From Amycolatopsis circi (lineage in GTDB: Bacteria; Actinomycetota; Actinomycetes; Mycobacteriales; Pseudonocardiaceae): a stretch of DNA of 36,476 nucleotides. Below the pieces are notes generated by a model, which saw nothing but the letters and a program-made list of their open reading frames with translations, was not told the origin of the DNA and did no database searches. Within the stretch, counting starts at the first letter, position 1. Each line of letters opens with the position of its first letter. Location of the stretch: positions 1-36,476 of the forward strand of contig NZ_PQIA01000094.1 of the NCBI RefSeq assembly GCF_003385235.1. Reading direction: 5' to 3'. Below are positions 22,812 to 30,537 of the stretch, piece after piece. The translations under genes were made by a program, and so were the position numbers.

Positions 22812-23704
22812 TGGAGTGGCGTCCGGGGTTTCCTGTGGACCTGGCGCAGGTGCTGGGTCCGCTGAGCCGTGGGCGCGGCTCGCTGAACTTCCGGCGCGAC
22901 CGCGGCGTCTGGTGGCTGGCCGCGAACACGCCCGGCGGCAAGGGAACGCTGGCGCTGCTGCACCGGCCGGACGGGGTCGTCGAGGCCGAAGCTTGGGGCG
23001 ACGGCGCGGATTTCCTGCTCGAGGGCGTACCCGCGTTGTTGGGCGCGGACGATGACGCCACCGGATTCGTCGCGCACCACGGCGTGATCGCCGAAGGACG
23101 CCGCAACGCGCCCGGGCTGCGGCTCGGCTCGACCGGGCGGGTGTGGGACGAGCTGGTGCTGGCGATCCTGGAACAGAAGGTGAGCGGCAAGGAAGCGATC
23201 CGGTCGTGGGCGGAGCTGTGCCGGTGGTTCGGCACGCGCGCTCCCGGGCCGGGACCGGATTTCCTTCGGGTGCCGCCGGATCCGGTCGCGATTCGGTCCA
23301 TTGTGGACTGGAATTGGCACAAGATCGGCGTGGACCTGAAGCGCCGCACGGCTTTGCTCGAAGCCGCCCGGGTGGCTCCGCGCTTGGAGGAAGCGGTGCG
23401 GCTGCGCGGGGCCGAGGGGCGCGCGTGGCTGCGGAAGGTGCGGGGCATCGGCGTGTGGACGGCGGCGGAGATCGCCCAGCGCGCGTGGGGCGACCCGGAC
23501 GCGGTCAGCTTCGGCGACTACAACATCCCGGCGATGGTCGGGCACACGCTGCTCGGGCGGAAGATCGACGACGAGGAGATGGCGGAGGTGCTCGCGCCGT
23601 ATGCCCCGCAACGGCAGCGCGCGATCCGGTATCTGGGGGCGGCTGGGGCTAGGAAACCGAGGTTTGGGCCGCGGATTGAGTTGCGGGATTATCGGGCGAT
23701 GTGA
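22811..23704 (+). CDS. AlkA-like DNA-3-methyladenine glycosylase (HhH-GPD)
   Basis: The family excises alkylated or oxidised bases in base-excision repair. This 297-aa protein has an N-terminal beta-rich AlkA_N-like part (about 1-90), then the HhH-GPD domain: DELVLAILEQKVSGKEAI (113-130), the hairpin LRKVRGIGVWTAAEIAQRAW (207-226) and the catalytic aspartate D236 in AVSFGDYNIP. No iron-sulfur cysteine cluster is present, so it is AlkA-like and not MutY/Nth-like. Its start overlaps the manB-like stop as TGATG, so they are co-translated, an odd pairing of repair with sugar metabolism. The last 20 codons drift to T/G wobble. Confidence 0.85.
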   Translation: MEWRPGFPVDLAQVLGPLSRGRGSLNFRRDRGVWWLAANTPGGKGTLALLHRPDGVVEAEAWGDGADFLLEGVPALLGADDDATGFVAHHGVIAEGRRNAPGLRLGSTGRVWDELVLAILEQKVSGKEAIRSWAELCRWFGTRAPGPGPDFLRVPPDPVAIRSIVDWNWHKIGVDLKRRTALLEAARVAPRLEEAVRLRGAEGRAWLRKVRGIGVWTAAEIAQRAWGDPDAVSFGDYNIPAMVGHTLLGRKIDDEEMAEVLAPYAPQRQRAIRYLGAAGARKPRFGPRIELRDYRAM

Positions 23705-23827
23705 GGCCAGCGCGGGTGGCGCGGAGGCTGAGGTTCCGGCTGCGGGGCTGGCGGACGAAGCGAAGTCAGCGCTGCGGGTACCCGCCCGGCTTGCGCGGCT
23801 CCGGGCTTTGGGGGAGCTTGAGTCTGG

Positions 23828-24151
23828 CTACTGACCGGGGCCTTGCGGCGGGTACTGGGTGCCTGGCCGGGGCGGTTGCGGGGCGTTCGGGTACTGCGGC
23901 CCGGGCGGCGGATAGCCGGGCTGGGCGGGGTAGTTCTGTGCGGGATAGCCGGGCTGCTGCGGCCCGGGCGCGGGATAGCCCTGCTGGCCTGGGTAGCTCT
24001 GGCCGGGTGGCAGATAGCCCTGCTGCGGCGGGAAGTAACCCGGTGGCGGCCCTTGCTTCCGCCGCGACGAAGCCCGCACCGCGACCACGATCGCGACGAC
24101 CAGGCCCGCTAGCAGCAGCAAGACGATGAGGTGCCAAGGCTGCAGAGCCAC
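23828..24151 (-). CDS. Single-TM protein with Pro/Gly/Tyr/Gln-rich tail, 107 aa
   Basis: The N-terminus carries one membrane helix (WHLIVLLLLAGLVVAIVVAV, 6-25) followed by a basic stop-transfer RASSRRKQ. From about residue 35 the tail is made of irregular PGY/QQGYP/PGPQ units, which suggests a flexible, disordered cytoplasmic segment. GTG 24151 has GGGGAGGA 8 nt upstream. The gene 69 nt upstream encodes a very similar architecture, so these are probably tandem paralogues. Function is unknown; such tails occur in actinobacterial envelope and division-associated proteins. Confidence 0.75.
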   Translation of the reverse strand: MALQPWHLIVLLLLAGLVVAIVVAVRASSRRKQGPPPGYFPPQQGYLPPGQSYPGQQGYPAPGPQQPGYPAQNYPAQPGYPPPGPQYPNAPQPPRPGTQYPPQGPGQ

Positions 24152-24219
24152 GATGAAGATCCTCCCCTGGGCGAGGGTCCATCGTAGGCCCCTCAGCCGG
24201 GTTCGCGCACCGGAAAGGA

Positions 24220-24516
24220 TCAGCCCTGCGGGGGCTGCTGCGGCGGGTACTGCTGACCGGGCTGCTGCGGGTATTGCTGCTGCGCATCCGGCTGCGGGTA
24301 CTGCCCCTGCGGCGGGAACTGCTGCGGAGCACCAGGCTGCGGCGGGTACTGCTGCCCCTGCGGCTGCTGCCCGTACGGCGCACCCGGCCCCTGTTGTCCC
24401 GGATACTGCCCCGGCCCGGCCTGCGGAGGCTGCTTTGGCCGTCCCACGGTGAATTTCAAGACCAGTACGACCACCAGCAGCAGGATCAGCGCGCCCGGCA
24501 GGACGAAGTTCAGCAT
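24220..24516 (-). CDS. Single-TM protein with Gln/Pro-rich tail, 98 aa
   Basis: Residues 4-22 form a membrane helix (FVLPGALILLLVVVLVLKF). The rest is low-complexity: PGQYPGQQGPGAPYG, then QYPPQ/QYPQQ units to the end. It resembles its downstream neighbour in order and composition, although the helices differ. The ATG at 24516 has a weak GGGA 5 nt upstream. It follows the GntR gene by 55 nt on the same strand and may be the tail of that operon. The role is unknown. Confidence 0.7.
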   Translation of the reverse strand: MLNFVLPGALILLLVVVLVLKFTVGRPKQPPQAGPGQYPGQQGPGAPYGQQPQGQQYPPQPGAPQQFPPQGQYPQPDAQQQYPQQPGQQYPPQQPPQG

Positions 24517-24571
24517 GGGTTTCCCATCGGGTCGGGCACGGACAAGGCGAGATGCTAATTCCTCGCCGGGG

Positions 24572-24925
24572 TCAGCGCAGGGCAGCCGCCGCGATCGCCA
24601 CGCCTTGTTCCGCCGACAAACCCAGCCCCCGGATCACCTCGGCGTACGAGGCCGCGGCGGCTTGGGCTCGCGACAGTGTCTCGTCGCCGGTCGCGCCGAC
24701 GAAAGTGCCTGCTCTGCCTCGGGTTTCCAGCAGCCCGGCTTCCTCGAGTTCGCGGTACGCGCGCGCCACCGTGTTCGGCGCGATGCCCAGGTCCGCGGCC
24801 AGTCCGCGCACTGTCGGGAGTTTCGTGCCGACCGCGAGGGTTCCGTCGTTGATCTGGTTCGCCAGCGAGGTCCGGACCTGTTCGAACGGCGGAACGGACG
24901 AAGCCGGGTCGTAGCTGATGCTCAT
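24572..24925 (-). CDS. GntR family regulator (YtrA-like, short)
   Basis: This 117-aa protein is almost entirely a GntR winged helix: PPFEQVRTSLANQINDGTL (12-30), LPTVRGLAADLGIAPNTVAR (36-55) and AYRELEEAGLLETRGRAGTFV (56-76). A short helical C-terminal tail follows with no large effector domain, the layout of the YtrA subfamily, which often sits beside membrane transport genes. The ATG at 24925 overlaps the TGA of the 48-aa membrane protein gene (ATGA), so its translation depends on that small gene; no other good site is visible. It is the last or near-last gene of the fbiA/fbiB operon and might control it. Confidence 0.85.
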   Translation of the reverse strand: MSISYDPASSVPPFEQVRTSLANQINDGTLAVGTKLPTVRGLAADLGIAPNTVARAYRELEEAGLLETRGRAGTFVGATGDETLSRAQAAAASYAEVIRGLGLSAEQGVAIAAAALR

Positions 24926-25068
24926 CGTTGCCGCCGTTTCCTCCGGGTACTCACCACAATGCCCAGCGCCAGCAGCGCGAACGCCACCGCGAAGCCGATC
25001 AGCACCACCCATCCGCTGATGGCGACACCGGTGTCGCCATGGTGCAGGTGCGGTCGCGCCAGGTCCAT
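24922..25068 (-). CDS. 48-aa single-TM protein, coupled to GntR
   Basis: A small gene sits between the NUDIX and GntR genes. It encodes a His-containing N-terminus (MDLARPHLHHGDTG), one strong membrane helix (about 16-39: VAISGWVVLIGFAVAFALLA and on) and a highly basic end, STRRKRRQR, giving an N-out/C-in prediction. The ATG is 9 nt beyond the NUDIX stop, and its TGA overlaps the GntR ATG. This four-base coupling at the 3' end and the well-formed helix argue that it is real. It may anchor, sense for or regulate the GntR protein; no function is known. Confidence 0.7.
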   Translation of the reverse strand: MDLARPHLHHGDTGVAISGWVVLIGFAVAFALLALGIVVSTRRKRRQR

Positions 25069-25077
25069 GCGTCCAGG

Positions 25078-25605
25078 TTAACGGGCCGCCGCGATCAGTT
25101 CGGCCAGATCTTCCGAACCCGCGGGCAGCGCGTCGACCGGCCACCAGCGCAGGTCGTCGGATTCCTCGCTGCGCACGGGTTCCGCGCCGGGCGGCGCGTG
25201 CACCGCGTAACGGACGTCGAAATGCCGCGTCGGGACGCCGAGCGAGCAGGTGATCGGGTGGACGTCCAGGTGCACCGGCGTTTCCCCGATCACCAGGCCG
25301 CTCATGCCGGATTCCTCGGTCGCCTCGCGCAGGGCGGCGTCGGACAGCGACGCGTCCGCCGGTTCGCAGTGCCCGCCGAGTTGCAGCCACCGGCCGACGC
25401 GCGGGTGCAGAGTCAGCAGGACCTGCGTGCCGGTCGAGTCGAGGACCACCGCGGACGCGGTCAGGTGCCCGGCCTCGCAGGAGCGCTGGCAAGTGTCCGA
25501 ACGCGACGCCAGAAAACCGAGAAACGCTTGCCGCAGCGACTCTTGCGTTGGCGCCGACGGTTTCCATTCCGTCAGCGCGGCGACGGCGGACTCGTGCAGG
25601 GTCAT
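25078..25605 (-). CDS. NUDIX hydrolase
   Basis: NUDIX enzymes cleave nucleoside diphosphates linked to another group. This 175-aa protein has the core GGHCEPADASLSDAALREAT plus EESGM, the Nudix box with the one-residue-longer spacing common in actinobacteria. The REATEESG metal glutamates are intact. The N-terminal 50 residues are helical and include a Cys pair (TCQRSC). The ATG at 25605 overlaps the fbiB stop (ATGA). Co-translation with fbiB suggests it may clean up or handle a nucleotide by-product or precursor of F420 synthesis, such as GMP-linked intermediates; this is inference. Confidence 0.87.
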   Translation of the reverse strand: MTLHESAVAALTEWKPSAPTQESLRQAFLGFLASRSDTCQRSCEAGHLTASAVVLDSTGTQVLLTLHPRVGRWLQLGGHCEPADASLSDAALREATEESGMSGLVIGETPVHLDVHPITCSLGVPTRHFDVRYAVHAPPGAEPVRSEESDDLRWWPVDALPAGSEDLAELIAAAR

Positions 25606-26939
25606 CGTTCGACCAGCCAATCGCCGGTGGTGAGCGGTCCGCGCGGGGGAGCGGGTTCGGCCGGGTGCCCGATCGCGACCGCGCCGAGCGGATGCCACTG
25701 GTCGTCCAGGTCCAAAGTGGACCGGACCAGGTCGGCGGCGAAGATGGTCGAGCCGATCCAGCACGAGCCGAGGTCTTCGGCGGCCAGCGCGACCAGCAGA
25801 CCCTGCACTGCGGCGCCGGCGGCGACGGTGAACATGGTGCGCTCGTGCCGGTTTCGCCGGTCGTCGCGGTAGGTGTGCGCGCCTTCGGGGAGCAGGAACG
25901 GGATCACCAGTTCCGGCGCGCGATAGAGAATGTCGCCGCGGGACAAGCGTTTCGCGATCTGTTCGGGAGTGAAGCCGTCGCTGGTCAGGTCGGCTTCCCA
26001 GGACGACCGCATCGCGTCGAGGAGTTTGCGGCGGAGGCCTTCGTCGCGCAGCCAGATGAATCGCACCGGGTGCGTGTGGTGCGGCGCGGGTGCGGTGAGC
26101 GCGGCTGCCACGGCACGACGCATTGCCTCGGGATCCACCGGTTCGTCGCTGAATTGCCGCACGGAACGTCGGTGCGGCACGGCTTCCCGGCGGCCCTGCG
26201 CGATGGATTCGTTGGTGCCTAAGCGAAAGAGGTCTTCGTCGATCGGGCGGATCAGGTTGCGCGCGCTGGAACCGTCGTCGTGGATCTGCAGTCCACGCAC
26301 GACTGCCACTGGCAGTCCGCCGAGTTTGCCCTTCACCAGATCCGCGGCGGCGGCGATCTCATCCGCGATCGCGATTTCCGTAACGGCCAACTCGTTGCCC
26401 TGCGAATCGATCTGTCCGGCATACCCGTGCAGCACGCGCAGGCCGGACGCGCCGATCGCGGCGTCCGTCTGGCCGACTCGCCAGGCCCGGCCCATAGTGT
26501 CGGTGACGACCACGGCCACCTCGACGCCCAGCCGTTCCCGCAAACCGTTGCGCAGAGCCAAAGCCGACCCATCGGGGTCCGCGGGCAGCAGTGCGACCTC
26601 GTCGCCGCGCACGTTCGACGCGTCGATCCCGGCCGCCGCCTGCACGATGCCCAGCCGGTTTTCGGTGATCAGCGTGCGGGCGATGCGAGCGACCACCCGC
26701 ACCGATTCTTCCTCGATCAGCTTGCGCCGGGCCGCGTCGCGTGCCTCGGGATCGCTTGGCACGCGGACGAGGTTGCCCTCGATCTTCGAAAAAGCCTTGC
26801 TGGTCACCACGACCACGTCGCCGGAACGCAGCCACGGCGCGGCGGCCACGATCGCGCCGGTCAGGTCGTCGCCGGGACGAAACTCCGGCAACCCCGGGAC
26901 AGGCAGGATCTCGATCTTCTGGGAAGCGTGATCAGCCAA
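25602..26939 (-). CDS. fbiB: F420:gamma-glutamyl ligase / dehydro-F420 reductase, two-domain
   Basis: FbiB finishes coenzyme F420. The N-terminal CofE-like domain adds gamma-glutamates and the C-terminal FMN nitroreductase-like domain reduces dehydro-F420-0. Both are present in this 445-aa protein (M. tuberculosis: 448). The ligase part has IEILPVPGLPEFRPGDDL (8-25), VVVVTSKAFSKIEG, TLITENRLGIVQAAAGID, VVTDTMGRAWRVGQTDAAIG and EIAAAADLVKGKL. The reductase part begins near residue 255 (RRSVRQFSDEPV) and has TAPAPHHTHPVRF and LGSCWIGSTIF. The best start is TTG 26939 with GGAG 6 nt upstream, overlapping the fbiA end by 8 nt. Confidence 0.95.
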   Translation of the reverse strand: MADHASQKIEILPVPGLPEFRPGDDLTGAIVAAAPWLRSGDVVVVTSKAFSKIEGNLVRVPSDPEARDAARRKLIEEESVRVVARIARTLITENRLGIVQAAAGIDASNVRGDEVALLPADPDGSALALRNGLRERLGVEVAVVVTDTMGRAWRVGQTDAAIGASGLRVLHGYAGQIDSQGNELAVTEIAIADEIAAAADLVKGKLGGLPVAVVRGLQIHDDGSSARNLIRPIDEDLFRLGTNESIAQGRREAVPHRRSVRQFSDEPVDPEAMRRAVAAALTAPAPHHTHPVRFIWLRDEGLRRKLLDAMRSSWEADLTSDGFTPEQIAKRLSRGDILYRAPELVIPFLLPEGAHTYRDDRRNRHERTMFTVAAGAAVQGLLVALAAEDLGSCWIGSTIFAADLVRSTLDLDDQWHPLGAVAIGHPAEPAPPRGPLTTGDWLVER

Positions 26940-27924
26940 GAGAGACTCCAGCCAGGTCGAGCGCCGCGCGGACCATGTCCGCCGTCGCGTCCACATCGGA
27001 CATCAGCAGCGGCACCGCGCGCACGTCCACGCCGGGCACCGTGACCTCGTGATCCTCCGGCGCGACGAGCCAGCCGTCGAGCACGCCGCCCTCCGTTCGC
27101 GCGCCGTAATGGCGGCCGACCGCTTCCGCCGAGGTCTCCACCCCGATCGCGGTGAGACACGCGTCGGCCATGCCGCGCAACGCTTTCCCGCCGATGATCG
27201 GCGACACCCCGATGACCTTCGCGGGGGATTTCCGCAGCGCGTCGCGCACCCCGGGCACCCCGAGCGTCGTGCCGACCGACACGACCGGGTTCGACGGCGC
27301 GAACAGCACGACGTCCGCCTCGGCCAGCGCCGCCAGCACGCCGGGGCCGGGTTTGGCCTCGTCGTTGCCGACCGCGACGATCGAATGCGCGGGCACACCA
27401 GCCCGGTAGCGGACCCACCACTCCTGGAAGTGCACGGCCTTCTGCTGGTCCGGCTGCTCCGGGTCGTCGATCACGACGTGCGTCTCGACCCGGTCGTCCG
27501 ACATCGGCAGCAGCCGCACGCCGGGCTGCCAGCGGTCGCACAGCGCCTCGGTGACCTGGGACAGCGGATAGCCCGCGCGCAGCATCCGCGAGCGGATCAG
27601 GTGGGTCGCGATGTCCTTGTCGCCGAGCCCGAACCAGGTCGGCTCCGCGCCGTAGGCGGCGAGTTCCTCCTTGACCGTCCAGGTCTCGCCCGCGTGGCCC
27701 CAGCCGCGTTCGGAGTCGATGCCGCCGCCGAGGGTGTACATGCAGGTGTCGAGATCCGGGCAGATGCGCAGGCCGTGCATCCACACGTCGTCGCCGGTGT
27801 TCACCAGCGCGGTGATCTCGTGCGGAGATTCGCCCGCGCCGATCGCGGGCAGTCCGAGTGCGGTTTTGACCCCGAGCAGGAAGCGGGCGCCGCCCACCCC
27901 GCCAACCAGTACGACGATCTTCAC
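26932..27924 (-). CDS. fbiA: 2-phospholactate/enolpyruvyl transferase for F420
   Basis: FbiA (CofD) transfers a phospho-enolpyruvyl (or 2-phospholactyl) group from the GDP-linked donor to Fo, making dehydro-F420-0. The 330-aa protein matches the mycobacterial length (331). It has VVLVGGVGGARFLLGV (4-19), the nucleotide site, then ALVNTGDDVWMHGLRICPDLDT (the conserved NTGDD Fo-side motif), WFGLGDKD, FAPSNPVVSVGTTLG and VIGVSPIIGGKALRG. GTG 27924 has GAGGA 9 nt upstream and overlaps the GNAT stop by four bases. The donor-making fbiD and the Fo synthase are not in the window. Confidence 0.95.
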   Translation of the reverse strand: MKIVVLVGGVGGARFLLGVKTALGLPAIGAGESPHEITALVNTGDDVWMHGLRICPDLDTCMYTLGGGIDSERGWGHAGETWTVKEELAAYGAEPTWFGLGDKDIATHLIRSRMLRAGYPLSQVTEALCDRWQPGVRLLPMSDDRVETHVVIDDPEQPDQQKAVHFQEWWVRYRAGVPAHSIVAVGNDEAKPGPGVLAALAEADVVLFAPSNPVVSVGTTLGVPGVRDALRKSPAKVIGVSPIIGGKALRGMADACLTAIGVETSAEAVGRHYGARTEGGVLDGWLVAPEDHEVTVPGVDVRAVPLLMSDVDATADMVRAALDLAGVSLG

Positions 27925-28670
27925 GACTGGCGATCCTCGCACGTCCGCGGCGCCGGGCCCCAGTACCGGTACCTGTGGTGCTCCGAACAGCCCAGCGCGG
28001 AATACAACGCGAGTGCGCCGGTGTTGCCGACCGCCACCTGCAGGATCCACTTGTTGGCTCCGTGTGCGCGGCCCCAGTCCGCGAGCGCGTGCAGCACCGT
28101 CGTGGCCAGGCCGCGGCGGCGAAACTCCGGTGCGACAGCGAGACGGGCGACGTGCAGCCACTCGTCCACGATCGCGCCGCGCACCGCGCCCGCGGTGATC
28201 CCGTCGGCCAGGACCACGCCGTAGCCGACCTTTCCGGTGGTCACGACGTGCCACTGGGCGGAACTCGGCTCGGTGGTGTTCTCGGCCAACGCCCACCATT
28301 CCGGCGTCGCCTGGTCGAGGACCTCGGCGTCCGGTGAAGGCCCGGACGGCAGCGGACCGGTCAGTACCGACACCCGGTGCCCGGCGGCATGCTCGACCTG
28401 CTCGCGCCAGCCCGCCGCGGCCACCTCGCGCTCCAGATCGCTGCCTTCCAGCACCTGGACGGCGGGCGGAATGCCGCGGGCGTGGGCGAAGTCACATACC
28501 GCCTCGAGCGCGTCCGGGAGCGGACAGCCGGGGTCGCCGACAGCGAGTGCGCTGTTCGCGCGCCCGGTGAAGCCGTCAGCCCAGCGCAAAGTCCATTCTC
28601 CGAGCGGCTCCTCGACCACCGCCGGCCACGCTTTCGCGCACACGATTTCGAGCTTTTCCCGGGAGTTCAC
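27921..28670 (-). CDS. GNAT family N-acetyltransferase
   Basis: This 249-aa acetyl-CoA-dependent transferase has its conserved GNAT core in the C-terminal half: VDEWLHVARLAVAPEFRRRG (motif A with the CoA pyrophosphate loop RRRGLA), LATTVLHALADWGRAHG, and LQVAVGNTGALALYSALGCSEHHRY (motif B). The N-terminal half is a degenerate second GNAT-like region (ERE..AAGWREQVEHAA). The target is unknown. It leads the F420 operon, its TGA overlapping the fbiA GTG. GTG 28670 follows a CACAAT box by 6 nt without a Shine-Dalgarno, so I take it as a leaderless start; a longer frame to 28718 would run into the divergent 57-aa gene. Confidence 0.82.
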   Translation of the reverse strand: MNSREKLEIVCAKAWPAVVEEPLGEWTLRWADGFTGRANSALAVGDPGCPLPDALEAVCDFAHARGIPPAVQVLEGSDLEREVAAAGWREQVEHAAGHRVSVLTGPLPSGPSPDAEVLDQATPEWWALAENTTEPSSAQWHVVTTGKVGYGVVLADGITAGAVRGAIVDEWLHVARLAVAPEFRRRGLATTVLHALADWGRAHGANKWILQVAVGNTGALALYSALGCSEHHRYRYWGPAPRTCEDRQS

Positions 28671-28676
28671 GGTTAG

Positions 28677-28682
28677 ATTGTG
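28677..28682 (-). promoter_or_regulatory. Putative -10 box of the F420 operon
   Basis: CACAAT on the minus strand ends 6 nt before the GTG at 28670 and lies 34 nt from the divergent 57-aa gene. It would start a leaderless transcript for the whole GNAT-fbiA-fbiB unit. Confidence 0.4.
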
Positions 28683-28716
28683 ACGGAGAGAGCTGTCCCG
28701 TTCCGCAGGAGAACCC

Positions 28717-28890
28717 ATGAGCTACGCGCGCAAGGACGACCGGCACAACGACGAGCTTGTCGACGAGATCGCCGATGGCTTCAAGCGGACTCTCGAAGAG
28801 AAACGCGAGGGCGGCAAGCCCGCCGGCCCCGCCTTCACGATTACCGGCGATGCCCGGAACGCGCCGAAACCGCGTCGCCGGGACCGCTGA
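28717..28890 (+). CDS. 57-aa small basic/acidic protein
   Basis: A small gene with a strong AGGAG 5 nt before its ATG. The product starts MSYARKDDRHNDELVDEIAD, continues GFKRTLEEKREGGKPAG, and ends in a basic KPRRRDR. It is rich in charged residues, with one predicted amphipathic helix (about 10-32) and no membrane segment or signal peptide. Third-position GC is high, as in neighbouring genes. It lies between the divergent F420 operon and fdxA. I know no function; a nucleic-acid or ribosome-associated role would suit the charge, but that is a guess. Confidence 0.72.
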   Translation: MSYARKDDRHNDELVDEIADGFKRTLEEKREGGKPAGPAFTITGDARNAPKPRRRDR

Positions 28891-29010
28891 GCGGCACGGA
28901 TCCGCCCCGTTTCCAGGGGTGGGATAAGGGTCGCCTAACCACCACCGGGGGCCGGGGAAGCGCGTAATGTCCGCACCGACCGGCCCAGCAGGAGAAGCCA
29001 GGAGTACGCA

Positions 29011-29331
29011 GTGACCTACGTGATCGCCGAGCCCTGCGTCGACGTGCTCGACAAGGCGTGTATCGACGAGTGCCCCGTGGACTGCATCTACGAGGGCGAG
29101 CGGATGTTGTACATCCACCCGGACGAGTGCGTCGACTGCGGCGCCTGCGAGCCGGTCTGCCCGGTCGAGGCCATCTACTACGAGGACGACGTCCCGGACA
29201 ACTGGTCCGACTACACCAAGGCGAACGTCGACTTCTTCAACGAGCTGGGCTCGCCCGGCGGCGCCTCCAAGGTCGGCAAGACCGCGCACGACCCGGGGTT
29301 CATCAAGGCTCTGCCCCCGCAGGGCGAATGA
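29011..29331 (+). CDS. fdxA: Seven-iron ferredoxin (3Fe-4S/4Fe-4S)
   Basis: FdxA is a small soluble electron carrier. The 106-aa protein has the typical MTYVIAEPCVDVLDKACIDE start; CVDVLDKACIDECPVDC provides cluster ligands with the 7Fe spacing (the first loop lacks one 4Fe-4S cysteine), and CVDCGACEPVCPVEAIY is a canonical 4Fe-4S motif. The C-terminal extension NWSDYTKANVDFF is the family's. GTG 29011 has AGGAG about 6-7 nt upstream. A TAATGT box at 28965-28970 could be its -10. dapC starts within its stop (ATGA), as fdxC-dapC adjoin in M. tuberculosis (Rv1177-Rv1178). Its redox partner is unknown. Confidence 0.93.
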   Translation: MTYVIAEPCVDVLDKACIDECPVDCIYEGERMLYIHPDECVDCGACEPVCPVEAIYYEDDVPDNWSDYTKANVDFFNELGSPGGASKVGKTAHDPGFIKALPPQGE

Positions 29332-30413
29332 CCCGGCTGCCCGACTTCCCCTGGGATTCGCTCGCCGAGGTCAAGGCCCGCGCGCAGGCGCATCCCGGGG
29401 GCATTGTCGACCTGTCCGTCGGCACGCCCGTCGACCCGGTGCCGGACTCGATCCGCGCCGCGCTCGCGTCGGTGTCGGAGATTCCCGGCTACCCGACCAC
29501 GCACGGCACGCCTGAGCTGCGCGAAGCGGCCGTAACGGCGTTGCGGCGGCGGTACGGGATCACTGGCGTCGAACCGGACGCCGTGCTGCCGACGATCGGT
29601 TCGAAAGAGGCCGTGGCCTGGTTGCCGCGGCTGCTCGGCTTCGGGCCGGGCGACGTGGTGGTCATCCCGGAGCTGGCGTACCCGACGTACGAGGTCGGCG
29701 CGCTGCTCGCGGGCGCCGAGGCGGTGCGCGCGGACGGGCTGACCCAGCTCGGCCCGCGCCGCCCGGCGATGATCTGGCTGAACTCGCCGTCGAACCCGAC
29801 CGGCCGCGTGCTGGGCGTCGACCACCTGCGCAAGGTGGTCGAGTGGGCGCGCGACCGCGGCACCGTCGTGGTGTCCGACGAGTGCTACCTCTCGCTCGGC
29901 TGGGAGGCGGAACCGCTGTCGGTGCTGCACCCGTCCGTCCACGGTGGACAGACGGACGGTCTGCTCGCGGTGCATTCGCTGTCCAAATCGGCGAACCTCG
30001 CGAGCTACCGCGCCGGGTTCGTGACGGGCGACCCTGCGCTGGTGAAAAAACTGCTGGAGGTGCGCAAGCACGCCGGCATGATCGTGCCGCGGCCGGTGCA
30101 GCAGGCGATGGTGGCCGCGCTGACCGACGACGAAGCCCTTGCCGTGCAACGCGAACGCTATCGTGCGCGTCGGGTGGTGCTGCGGAAGGCGTTGCAGGAC
30201 AGCGGGTTTGAGATCACGTACTCCGAGGCTGGGCTGTATCTCTGGGCTACGCGTGGGGAATCCGCGCAGGCCACTGTGGAATGGCTTGCCGAGCGTGGGA
30301 TCTTGGTCGCGCCGGGCACCTTCTACGGGCCTGCGGGTCGCGACCATGTGCGGGTCGCGCTGACGTCAACGGACGAGCGCATCGAGGCCGCCGCCGAGCG
30401 GCTCGCTGGCTAG
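29328..30413 (+). CDS. dapC: N-succinyldiaminopimelate aminotransferase
   Basis: DapC converts N-succinyl-2-amino-6-ketopimelate to N-succinyl-L,L-DAP using glutamate. The 361-aa class I/II PLP aminotransferase has DLSVGTPVDPVP (25-36), YPTTHGTPELREA, GSKEAVAWLP, LNSPSNPTG (PLP Asn), VVVSDECYLSLGW (Asp/Tyr) and the Schiff-base lysine in HSLSKSANLASYRAGF. This matches the actinobacterial DapC group, close in type to Rv1178. The start overlaps the fdxA stop. The last ~70 codons drift towards T-ending codons. A long repeat hairpin follows 18 nt after the stop. Confidence 0.9.
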   Translation: MTRLPDFPWDSLAEVKARAQAHPGGIVDLSVGTPVDPVPDSIRAALASVSEIPGYPTTHGTPELREAAVTALRRRYGITGVEPDAVLPTIGSKEAVAWLPRLLGFGPGDVVVIPELAYPTYEVGALLAGAEAVRADGLTQLGPRRPAMIWLNSPSNPTGRVLGVDHLRKVVEWARDRGTVVVSDECYLSLGWEAEPLSVLHPSVHGGQTDGLLAVHSLSKSANLASYRAGFVTGDPALVKKLLEVRKHAGMIVPRPVQQAMVAALTDDEALAVQRERYRARRVVLRKALQDSGFEITYSEAGLYLWATRGESAQATVEWLAERGILVAPGTFYGPAGRDHVRVALTSTDERIEAAAERLAG

Positions 30414-30428
30414 GCGCTCCGCTCCCGG

Positions 30429-30491
30429 AGAGGTCCGTGAGGGGAACCCTCACGGACTCTGATTCCCTCAGGGTTCCCCTCACGGACCTCT
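30429..30491. terminator. Long hairpin, family B copy 2
   Basis: Arms 30429-30450 and 30470-30491 form a perfect 22-bp stem with a 19-nt loop. The arm GTCCGTGAGGGGAACCCT is shared with 20806; the loop contains a second, partial copy of the arm, CACGGACT, so alternative folds exist. It lies between the convergent dapC and TetR genes and is a likely bidirectional terminator. Confidence 0.72.
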
Positions 30492-30537
30492 GCGCGCCCG
30501 CGTGCTGCTGAGAAGATGTCGCATTGGGTGCGCGGGT

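Noticed and set aside
24220..24430. Minisatellite in the Gln/Pro-rich tail region
   Set aside because: The units vary in length and sequence and keep the reading frame, so low-complexity coding explains the pattern.
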